Shown: in pieces, positions 58,472 through 64,000 of the stretch
How positions within the stretch are numbered: the stretch's first letter is position 1
How the letters are laid out: the number at the start of each line of letters is the position of its first letter
Assembly (NCBI GenBank): GCA_934621505.1
Contig: CAKTUU010000003.1
Location: 62,001-126,000, forward strand
Reading direction: 5' to 3'
Source of the DNA: an uncultured Clostridia bacterium
Lineage (GTDB): Bacteria > Bacillota > Clostridia > Christensenellales > Aristaeellaceae
DNA length: 64,000 nucleotides
The notes under the pieces: model-generated
Databases searched by the model: none
What the model saw: the letters and a program-made list of their open reading frames with translations, nothing else
What the model was told of the DNA's origin: nothing
Made by a program: the position numbers and the translations under genes

Positions 58472-58503
58472 AACCATCCCAAAGCCTATGGGCCGGGATG
58501 GTT
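58472..58503 (-). terminator. Terminator after the IreB-RuvX-DUF1292 operon
   Basis: AACCATCCC (58472-58480) pairs with GGGATGGTT (58495-58503), followed on the minus strand by TTCCTTT; it separates the operon from lysC. Confidence 0.75.
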
Positions 58504-58541
58504 CACCCTATGCCGGAAACGCCGCTTTGGTGTAAAGGCCA

Positions 58542-58856
58542 TTATTCCTCGCCGTCATCCAACTGTTCCAGCTGCTCCATCATGGCTTCGTCTTCTTCCT
58601 CCAGGGCGGCCAGGCACTTGTCGGACACAGCCTTAAACTCGTCGTCATCCTCAATGGTGACGTAAATATCCTCGCCGCTTTCATCATCCTGCACAATCTT
58701 CAGGATGATGATTTCGCCCTCCTGGCAATCGTCGGTATCCTCGGTGGCTTCCAGAGCCACATAATAATTGCCGTCATGCTCCACGGTCATTACATGCTCA
58801 AAATTAACTTCCTTGCCGTTTTCATCCGTCAGCTGTACCAGATTGTTATCTTCCAT
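58542..58856 (-). CDS. DUF1292 domain protein (YrzB-like)
   Basis: A 104-residue acidic protein: NLVQLTDENGKEVNFEHVMT, HDGNYYVALEATED, IIILKIVQDDESGEDIYVTI and an Asp/Glu-rich tail. DUF1292 proteins regularly follow ireB and ruvX in Firmicutes, as here. Their function is unknown. The ATG at 58856 overlaps the ruvX end by 11 bases. Confidence 0.9.
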   Translation of the reverse strand: MEDNNLVQLTDENGKEVNFEHVMTVEHDGNYYVALEATEDTDDCQEGEIIILKIVQDDESGEDIYVTIEDDDEFKAVSDKCLAALEEEDEAMMEQLEQLDDGEE

Positions 58857-59286
58857 TTTCTTCCTCTTTCTGCCAGCCGCCTGAGGCCAGCCATTGTTCC
58901 AAAATGACCGTTGCCGCCAGCTTGTCCACATAGCGTTTGCGGTCCCCGCGGCGTACATTGCCGGTAATCAGCACCTGTTCCGCCGTTACGGTGGTCATTC
59001 TTTCATCCTGATAATGCACATGCAGCCCGGCCTGCTCCAGAACCCGGCCAAAATCCTGCACCTTCCGGGCTTGAAAACCATGGGTTCCATCCATGTTCAG
59101 CGGCAGACCCATCAGCACTTCGCAGGTATCGTATTTTTGGCACAGGGCCTGCACATAGCGGCAATCCGGCCCATAACCGATTCGCTTATACACATCCAGC
59201 GGCTGAGCGATGGTGCCGGTCAGGTCGCTTACGGCGATTCCGATGCGCACATCGCCCACATCCAACGCAATCACACGGCGCTGCAT
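58846..59286 (-). CDS. ruvX: Holliday junction resolvase-like RuvX (YqgF)
   Basis: A 146-residue RNase H-fold protein: VIALDVGDVRIGIAVSDLTG carries the first catalytic Asp, MGLPLNMDGTHGFQARKVQ follows, and YQDERMTTVTAEQVLI and the C-terminal DKLAATVILEQWL supply the other acidic residues. The family acts on branched nucleic acids and in 16S rRNA processing. The ATG at 59286 directly follows the ireB stop; a longer frame from 59304 overlaps ireB. Confidence 0.92.
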   Translation of the reverse strand: MQRRVIALDVGDVRIGIAVSDLTGTIAQPLDVYKRIGYGPDCRYVQALCQKYDTCEVLMGLPLNMDGTHGFQARKVQDFGRVLEQAGLHVHYQDERMTTVTAEQVLITGNVRRGDRKRYVDKLAATVILEQWLASGGWQKEEENGR

Positions 59287-59287
59287 A

Positions 59288-59548
59288 TCAGCTGTCCAGC
59301 CCATTCAAATAGACGCGCACCAGTTCTTCCATAATCTCATCCCGTTCCAGACGGCAAATCATGCTGCGCGCCTGGCCGTAGCTGGTAATATATGTAGGAT
59401 CGCCCGAGATTAAATACCCGACCAGCTGGGTAACCGGATCGTAGCCCTTGGCCTGAAGGGCTCGGTATACATGGTTCAAAATGGTGCTGGCGTTGTTGGT
59501 ACTTTCCACAACAGGCGAGAACTTTGTGGTCCCGTTCATTTCCGCCAT
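59288..59548 (-). CDS. ireB: IreB family regulatory phosphoprotein
   Basis: An 86-residue protein: TTKFSPVVESTNNASTILNH, VYRALQAKGYDPVTQLVGYL, SGDPTYITSYGQARSMICRL and ERDEIMEELVRVYL. This is the UPF0297/IreB family. In Enterococcus the threonines near the N-terminus are phosphorylated by the PASTA kinase IreK. It heads the conserved ireB-ruvX-DUF1292 operon. alaS, the usual upstream neighbour, is replaced here by an AI-2E-type permease. Confidence 0.95.
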   Translation of the reverse strand: MAEMNGTTKFSPVVESTNNASTILNHVYRALQAKGYDPVTQLVGYLISGDPTYITSYGQARSMICRLERDEIMEELVRVYLNGLDS

Positions 59549-59583
59549 CGCATGTTCCTCCCCTCATGAGGTGATACAGATTG

Positions 59584-59616
59584 ATTATACACCAAAACCC
59601 GGGCTTTGCAAAGCCC
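59584..59616 (-). promoter_or_regulatory. Terminator hairpin overlapping the ireB promoter
   Basis: GGGCTTTG-CAAAGCCC (59601-59616) is a perfect 16-base palindrome just after the permease stop on the minus strand, followed by TTTTGG. TTTGCA (59612-59607), 17 bases and TATAAT (59589-59584) form a promoter for ireB in the same bases. Confidence 0.6.
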
Positions 59617-60651
59617 CTATTCCATTTCCTTTACAGGAGCCTGGCTGAAGACCCGCAGGGCGGCCCTGGCGCACAGCAGCAAAGGAATCGCCAGCAGAAT
59701 GCCCAGAATGCCGCCCGCCGCGCCGCCCAGCGCCACCAGCAGCAGCACCGCGATGGGATGCAGCCGGGTAGCGTCGCTGACCAGCTGGGGAGAAAGCATG
59801 GTGCCCTCCAGCTGCTGCACCAGTACCACCACCCCCAGCGCCCACAGGGTACGCCCCCACCCGCCCGGCAGAGCAAACAGCGCCACCAGCACCCCGCCCA
59901 AAAACGGGCCAATGTAGGGAATCAGCTCCAAAACGCCCATCACCGCGCCCAGCAGCAGCCAGGCCGGCACGCCGCAAAACAGCAGCCCCACCGCCGTAAG
60001 ACCCCCTACCACGGCGGATACCAGCAATTGCCCCCGCACATAGCTTGCCGTTTCCCTGCGCATTTCCCGGGTCATGCGTACCACCATGGACCGTCGGGAG
60101 GACGGAACCAGCGATAGAAGCCATTTGCCGATGAGCTGGCGGTCCCGTAAAAAATAAAAGGCGAAAACCGGGGCCAGCATCCACCGGCCCAGACTGCCCG
60201 CCCATTCCTTCAGCCGGGCCGCCAGCGCGGGAACCGCACTGCCCAGCGCCTGCTTTCCTTTTTCAAACAGGGTGGTTTTCATGCCCTCATCTACCGGCAG
60301 GCCGCTCTGCTTTAGCCATTGCTCCCCCTGGGACGCCATTTGCTCCACGCTGGTATACAGCCCCGGCAGATAGGCCGCCAGCTGCTTGCTTTGCCGGACC
60401 AGCGGCGGCCCAAGCAGCAGCAGCGCCAGCAGCACCCCGCCGCTGAGGGCCGCCATGGATAATGTGGCCGCCAGCGCCGGCTTCATCCGCCGGTCCAGCC
60501 GCCGCATCAGGGGCAGCGCCAGCATGGCCACCACGCCGCCCCACAGCAGCTGCAGCACCGCCTGGCCAATCCACCGCCAGCCAATTCCCAGCGCCAGCGT
60601 CGCCAGAATGACTGCCGTCAGTCTTCGTTTCAAAGGGGATATTCGCCGCAT
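59617..60651 (-). CDS. AI-2E family transporter (YtvI/YdiK-like permease)
   Basis: The 344-residue polytopic protein has about eight membrane segments and the family patterns: LWGGVVAMLALPLMRRLDRR, RQLIGKWLLSLVPSSRR, PYIGPFLGGVLVALFALPGG, and VVLVQQLEGTMLSPQLVSDATRL with LHPIAVLLLVALGGAAGGIL. Family members range from AI-2 exporters to Na/H antiporters to the sporulation protein YtvI, so the cargo is unknown. The ATG at 60651 with AAGGAG ahead is preferred over 60702. Confidence 0.87.
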   Translation of the reverse strand: MRRISPLKRRLTAVILATLALGIGWRWIGQAVLQLLWGGVVAMLALPLMRRLDRRMKPALAATLSMAALSGGVLLALLLLGPPLVRQSKQLAAYLPGLYTSVEQMASQGEQWLKQSGLPVDEGMKTTLFEKGKQALGSAVPALAARLKEWAGSLGRWMLAPVFAFYFLRDRQLIGKWLLSLVPSSRRSMVVRMTREMRRETASYVRGQLLVSAVVGGLTAVGLLFCGVPAWLLLGAVMGVLELIPYIGPFLGGVLVALFALPGGWGRTLWALGVVVLVQQLEGTMLSPQLVSDATRLHPIAVLLLVALGGAAGGILGILLAIPLLLCARAALRVFSQAPVKEME

Positions 60652-60690
60652 GACCAGGCTCCTTTCCGTCCAAACTGACAATACGAACAG

Positions 60691-60715
60691 GGCGGGAAGC
60701 ATAACGCTTCCCGCC
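60691..60715 (-). terminator. Hairpin after the PRC-barrel/small-protein pair
   Basis: GGCGGGAAGC (60691-60700) pairs with GCTTCCCGCC (60706-60715); only a weak T-run follows on the minus strand. Confidence 0.55.
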
Positions 60716-60724
60716 GCCCGCGGT

Positions 60725-60868
60725 TTACCAGGCCTTTACCATTTTGGACAGCTTATCCACCTGCTTTTGGGCCTGCCGCTTCCACTTCTGGTTTCCCGGC
60801 ATCATCACCATTCCCACGCCTGCCGCAAAACCAATGGCCCCCGCTACCGCCGTTTTGAGTACGTTCAT
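60725..60868 (-). CDS. Small YtxH-like membrane protein, 47 aa
   Basis: Too short to stand out, but real-looking: an ATG at 60868 with AGGAGG seven bases ahead opens a 47-codon frame, MNVLKTAVAGAIGFAAGVGM then VMMPGNQKWKRQAQKQVDKL and SKMVKAW. It has one N-terminal hydrophobic segment and a basic amphipathic tail, as in YtxH-type proteins. The start overlaps the stop of the PRC-barrel gene (ATGA), so the two are made together. Confidence 0.75.
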   Translation of the reverse strand: MNVLKTAVAGAIGFAAGVGMVMMPGNQKWKRQAQKQVDKLSKMVKAW

Positions 60869-61332
60869 TGCGCATCCTCCTTTTCTAGCTGCGTCCAGGA
60901 CAAAAGGCGCGGCACCACCACCTGACGGCCATGACCGACGCTTCGGTATGCTCGGGCGTAAACGCGCCTGCCCAGCAACGTTTGCAGCGGCCCCGTACTG
61001 ACCTCCAGCGCCTGCAGGGCCAGGTTGTCGCCCCTAAGCACAACGTCGGACACCGTACCAGCCCACTGCCCGCTGGACAGGAATACCTGAACCGGCTGCT
61101 GCGGCTTCAGATCCGGTAGCCGCCCGGGCCGCTGCCGAAGCAGCACGCATTCCCGGCCAACCAGAGCAATCGCGCTTTGGTCGCACCAACGCGCCATGCC
61201 GATTCCCCTGCGGATGATGACCCCCTGCAGCCTTCCATGCCGCAGGTCGGCTACCGCCCGTTCCACATAGCCTATCTGTACGTCGCTTAGCACCACAGGC
61301 ATGCCGGTCATCCGGTTCAGGGTCGTCAGCAA
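60865..61332 (-). CDS. PRC-barrel domain protein
   Basis: A 155-residue protein with two PRC-barrel-like units. One is MTGMPVVLSDVQIGYVERAV plus LQGVIIRRG (about residues 7-50). The other is QPVQVFLSSGQWAGTVSDVV plus ALEVSTGPLQTLLGRR (about 80-125). PRC barrels bind RNA or act in photosynthesis and sporulation proteins (YlmC/YmxH type). I place the start at a TTG (61332) because GGAGGTG lies 8 bases upstream; the ATG at 61356 has no ribosome site. Coupled to the 47-residue membrane protein. Confidence 0.7.
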   Translation of the reverse strand: MLTTLNRMTGMPVVLSDVQIGYVERAVADLRHGRLQGVIIRRGIGMARWCDQSAIALVGRECVLLRQRPGRLPDLKPQQPVQVFLSSGQWAGTVSDVVLRGDNLALQALEVSTGPLQTLLGRRVYARAYRSVGHGRQVVVPRLLSWTQLEKEDAQ

Positions 61333-61656
61333 GCGGTTTGCACCTCCATCCATCAACGCACCCCTAGTTTGTCCGCAAAAGCGGACGACCGCTCAAGCAA
61401 TGCATGGCAAAATCGGAAACCGTTCCAGGCTGGAAATTCGTTCCATGCCAAAGCAGGCAAATTCACCGCCTGCGGGAGTTTTGCAAAAAGGCGTTGGAAA
61501 AGCATGGAAAAAATCAGGAAGGCGCATCCGTTTTTTCCATAGATTGGCTGTCTTACCCGGAATGAAACCGCATGATTTTGCTTGGGGTCAAACGTATGAT
61601 GATCGAAAGGCAGGGGGAAAGCCCCTCTGTCCCAATGAAAAGGAGGTATTCCGATT
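61333..61656. other. Intergenic region with hairpins, no gene supported
   Basis: This 324-base gap holds GTCCGC-AAAA-GCGGAC (61371-61386), a 10-bp stem ATGGAAAAAA/TTTTTTCCAT (61504-61513 and 61531-61540), and AGGGG/CCCCT just before the next ribosome site. Short frames here have no ribosome sites or conserved sequence. No convincing -35/-10 pair was found. Confidence 0.5.
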
Positions 61657-62592
61657 ATGCAAAAGACCCATCTGTACAAAAGATGCCTCCGGGTGTTGGT
61701 GCTGATGCTGGCACTGGCCCTGCCGCTATGCTCTCTGGCGGAGAGTTATCGAGTGGTAACCGGCGGCGCGCTGAACCTTCGCAAGGAACCGTCCCTGAAT
61801 GCCCAGGTGATCAAGCAGTATCCCAACGGCACCTGGATGACGGTCATCGGCGAGGAAAACGGTTGGAGCCATGTAAAGGTGGACGGCAGGGAAGGCTATG
61901 TGATGAGCAAATACCTGTCCGACGGCGCCGGCAGCACCAAGCTGTATGTGCGCACCAACACGGGCCGCGGCCTGAACCTGCGCGATCAGCCCTCTTTGCA
62001 GGGAAACATTCTGGGCAGCTACAAAACCGGTACTGCCGTCAGCGTGATTTCCCGCGGAAACGGCTGGTATAAGGTGAGCGTGGACGGCCAGACGGGCTAC
62101 ATGTCCAGCCTGTACCTGACCGGCAACGCCTCCGGCGGAAACAGCGGCTCCACCAGCGGCTATCACAAGACCGGCACCGTAAAGAACCCCGGCGCCAACC
62201 AGGTGCTGCTGCTGCGTGAAACCGCCTCTACCGACGCCCGCGTGCTGGGCTACTACCGCAACGGCACCACCGTGCAGCTGCTGGGCGAAAGCGGCAGCTT
62301 CTACAAGGTGAACGTGAACGGTCAAAGCGGCTACATGATGAAGAAGTACATCAAGGTGACTTCTTCTTCCTCCGCCACCACCGCCACGCCCTTTGAGGCG
62401 GTTCTGGTCAACCCCAACGGTACCGGCATCGTCAACTTCCGTTCCGGCGCGGGTCTGAGCGCCCCCATCATCAAGGCGTACCCCGTGGGCACCAAAATTA
62501 CCGTCACCGCCATGGGCGACGTATGGTGCAAGGCTGAAATTGACGGCGTAAGCGGTTATGTCAGCCGTTACTTCTTCCAGGCTGTCAAATAA
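61657..62592 (+). CDS. Secreted protein with four bacterial SH3 repeats
   Basis: The 311-residue protein has a signal peptide (residues 1-29, ending SLAE) and four SH3b domains. Their characteristic openings are GALNLRKEPSLNAQVI, RGLNLRDQPSLQGNIL, QVLLLRETASTDARVL and GIVNFRSGAGLSAPII, each closing with GYV/GYM. SH3b domains bind cell-wall peptides. No catalytic domain follows, so it may be a wall-binding adaptor or partner of an amidase encoded elsewhere. A Ser/Gly-rich linker separates repeats 2 and 3. AAAGGAGG precedes the ATG. Confidence 0.9.
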   Translation: MQKTHLYKRCLRVLVLMLALALPLCSLAESYRVVTGGALNLRKEPSLNAQVIKQYPNGTWMTVIGEENGWSHVKVDGREGYVMSKYLSDGAGSTKLYVRTNTGRGLNLRDQPSLQGNILGSYKTGTAVSVISRGNGWYKVSVDGQTGYMSSLYLTGNASGGNSGSTSGYHKTGTVKNPGANQVLLLRETASTDARVLGYYRNGTTVQLLGESGSFYKVNVNGQSGYMMKKYIKVTSSSSATTATPFEAVLVNPNGTGIVNFRSGAGLSAPIIKAYPVGTKITVTAMGDVWCKAEIDGVSGYVSRYFFQAVK

Positions 62593-62601
62593 GCCAAAAG
62601 C

Positions 62602-62635
62602 AAGGCCGAAGCGGTGCAAACGCCGCTCCGGCCTT
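62602..62635 (+). terminator. Terminator after the SH3 protein
   Basis: AAGGCCG-A-AGCGG (62602-62614) pairs with CCGCT-C-CGGCCTT (62623-62635), followed by TTGTTTTTT. Confidence 0.85.
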
Positions 62636-62692
62636 TTGTTTTTTGCGGTAAAGAGCGGTCCACTGCCGTGGTCAGCCTGCTCTACCGTTTTT

Positions 62693-63607
62693 TTATTTTC
62701 TGGCCAGCAGTTCCTTCAGACGCAAGCCCTCCAGGCGCTCCCGCGCCCCGTTTTCGCCAAAGAAGAACAACGCCAGCGCCCCGGGGCCGATATGGGAACC
62801 GGTCATGGGTTCATGAGGCTCGATCAGAATCGTTTTGGGCGGTTTTTCCGTCTGAATCAGGGTCGCCAGCCTGTCGGCGTCCTCGGGACAATCCGCGTGA
62901 GTAATGGCCACGGTTTGCTCCTCCGGGTGGGCGACCAGTTCGTTGTACCGTTGAGCCATAGCGGAAATGGACTGCTTGCGGCCGCGCACATTGGCAAAGT
63001 TGACGATTTTGCCGTCGTTATCGCCCTTCAGCAGCGGCTTAATGCTCAGCACAGATCCAACCAGCGCTTTTACGCCGGACAAGCGACCCGTATTGCGCAG
63101 GTATTTTAGATCCTCCACGGTAAAAACCTGGCACAGGTCCTGCCGCAATTCCATCAACAAATCGGCGGTATCATCCAGCGTCATTCCCTGCTCACGGCAC
63201 TGCGCCGCCCGCATTACCAGCAGGCCCTCGCCCATGCCCGCGCCCAGAGTATCCACCAGGCGAATTTTCCGGTCCGGATATTCCTGCCGCAATTCCTCCG
63301 CTGCGGACAGGGCCGAGGCAAACGACCCGCTGACGCCAGAGGACAGGCCTACAAACAGCACATCCTGGCCTGCCTCAAGCAAAGGCCGCAGGCACTCCAT
63401 GTATTGATGGGGCGTAATTTGCGAGGTACGCACCCTGGCCCCCTGGCGAATGGCGGTATAATAGGCGTGGGGATCAAAAGCGCTGGGGTCCGGGCAGGTC
63501 TGGTCCGCTCCTTCTACAGTATAATGAAAAATGACCGTATGGACCTGGTTATCATTCAGCCAATCCCTGTTCAGATTGGCGGCGGTATCCGTAACGATTG
63601 CAAACAT
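62693..63607 (-). CDS. DegV family fatty acid-binding protein
   Basis: A 304-residue DegV/FakB-type protein: MFAIVTDTAANLNRDWLNDN at the start, SQITPHQYMECLRPLLEAGQ, VGLSSGVSGSFASALSA with the fatty-acid-binding serine region, VVDTLGAGMGEGLLV-like VDTLGAGMGEGLL, and SHIGPGALALFFFGE at the end. FakB proteins present fatty acids to the kinase FakA. The ATG at 63607 follows AGGAGGG. A FakA gene was not seen in this window. Confidence 0.92.
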   Translation of the reverse strand: MFAIVTDTAANLNRDWLNDNQVHTVIFHYTVEGADQTCPDPSAFDPHAYYTAIRQGARVRTSQITPHQYMECLRPLLEAGQDVLFVGLSSGVSGSFASALSAAEELRQEYPDRKIRLVDTLGAGMGEGLLVMRAAQCREQGMTLDDTADLLMELRQDLCQVFTVEDLKYLRNTGRLSGVKALVGSVLSIKPLLKGDNDGKIVNFANVRGRKQSISAMAQRYNELVAHPEEQTVAITHADCPEDADRLATLIQTEKPPKTILIEPHEPMTGSHIGPGALALFFFGENGARERLEGLRLKELLARK

Positions 63608-63642
63608 AATGCTACCCTCCTTGCAATCTCGTTTTCCGTACC

Positions 63643-63671
63643 AGATTACCACGATGTTATCTTTATGTCAA
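63643..63671 (-). promoter_or_regulatory. Promoter of the DegV gene
   Basis: On the minus strand a consensus TTGACA (63671-63666), 17 bases and TAATCT (63648-63643). Confidence 0.75.
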
Positions 63672-63690
63672 GAAAGCAAACGCCCCTTCT

Positions 63691-63719
63691 TTGATTTCCT
63701 GCCGGAAATATGGTATACT
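63691..63719 (+). promoter_or_regulatory. Promoter of the DUF1836 gene
   Basis: TTGATT (63691-63696), 17 bases and TATACT (63714-63719), directly divergent from the DegV promoter, so the two may share a regulator. Confidence 0.7.
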
Positions 63720-63741
63720 CCTTTTGTTGGGAGGAATCATT

Positions 63742-64000
63742 ATGGCCTATGACAAAGCGTTGATCGCCGGCAAATTGCGCCGCTGGGAAAAATATTTGCA
63801 AAGATTTCGTCTGCCTTCCTGGGAAGAAATTCCGGATATCGGCCTGTATATGGAGCAGGTGGTGTCCGTGCTGAAAACCTATCTGGACTATCTGCCTCCG
63901 GAATTAAAGGAGGAGCAGATCATCACCGCTTCCACCATCAATAACTATGTGCGCACCCATATCATGCCGATGCCTGTAAAAAAGAAATACTACCGGATTC
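63742..64000 (+). CDS. DUF1836 domain protein, C-terminus beyond window
   Basis: An ATG at 63742 behind GGGAGG opens a frame that runs off the end (86 codons seen). The sequence has FRLPSWEEIPDIGLYMEQVV and ITASTINNYVRTHIMPMPVK, then KKKYYRI. This matches DUF1836, a MerR-like winged-helix family found next to degV genes in Firmicutes. It is probably a DNA-binding regulator and may control the divergent degV gene; that link is inferred from position. Confidence 0.88.
   Translation, partial: MAYDKALIAGKLRRWEKYLQRFRLPSWEEIPDIGLYMEQVVSVLKTYLDYLPPELKEEQIITASTINNYVRTHIMPMPVKKKYYRI

Noticed and set aside
58423..58541. Lysine riboswitch before lysC
   Set aside because: The gap is only about 120 bases and is accounted for by the terminator hairpin at 58472-58503.

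Overview
This 64-kb window is a gene-dense, GC-rich piece of chromosome from an anaerobic, endospore-forming member of the Clostridia (Firmicutes). Three things point there. Sporulation-type genes are present (a ytfI/ytfJ pair beside a DacB/DacF-type carboxypeptidase, and yunB). Firmicutes regulatory features are present (Rex, the IreB-RuvX-DUF1292 cluster, a T-box leader on ileS, strong AGGAGG ribosome sites, TTGACA/TATAAT promoters). The metabolism is anaerobic (glycyl-radical ribonucleotide reductase, Etf-linked lactate dehydrogenase). No rRNA, tRNA, CRISPR array, prophage or transposase gene was seen. Species cannot be named from the sequence alone; an uncultured gut-type clostridium is my inference.

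Layout. (1) 1-10.3 kb is a catabolic region for sugar acids. A leftward set (IlvD/Edd-type dehydratase, SDR, MBL-fold hydrolase) faces a regulator with a LacI-like sensor and a C-terminal helix-turn-helix. A rightward operon follows: KDPG aldolase, KDG kinase, EtfB, ferredoxin-fused EtfA and a GlcD-type FAD dehydrogenase. Together they suggest a semi-phosphorylative Entner-Doudoroff route to pyruvate coupled to electron-confurcating lactate metabolism. (2) 10.3-12.4 kb is a leftward spore/cell-wall cluster. (3) 12.5-16.5 kb is a rightward DnaK / DUF5685 / J-protein / zinc-ribbon membrane-protein operon with a palindromic upstream site and no CIRCE element. (4) 16.5-31.9 kb is mostly rightward housekeeping: plsY, prfC, typA, a secreted protein, a GntR regulator, a NYN-LOTUS protein, nadE, a GNAT, a YgjP-like protease, nrdD and rarA. 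(5) 32-37.5 kb is leftward: VanW protein, rex, YjbR, then jag-yidC-yidD-rnpA-rpmH. (6) 37.7-43.1 kb is an ArsR-type regulator with a potABCD polyamine transporter, then nagA. (7) 43.4-49.95 kb is leftward RNA and translation work: NUDIX, tgt, RluA, RlmI-like, and ileS with its T-box. (8) 50-64 kb holds yunB, a PBP1A, small membrane and GNAT genes, an aldose epimerase, a polytopic membrane protein, lysC, the IreB cluster, an AI-2E-type permease, a PRC-barrel pair, an SH3 protein, degV and the start of a DUF1836 gene.

The most unusual pattern is a set of four short intergenic elements (about 155-207 bp, at 17.2, 30.4, 43.2 and 54.5 kb). Each lies between two direct copies of the local transcription-terminator hairpin. 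The four cores share similar imperfect inverted-repeat ends, and each flanking duplication coincides almost exactly with the hairpin. They look like small non-autonomous mobile elements that insert at terminators and duplicate the whole stem-loop. Other points worth a second look are the prion-like J-protein with its DUF5685/DnaK partners, the inverted-architecture regulator, and the nrdD upstream region with DnaA-box-like sites, phased A-tracts and NrdR-box-like sites.
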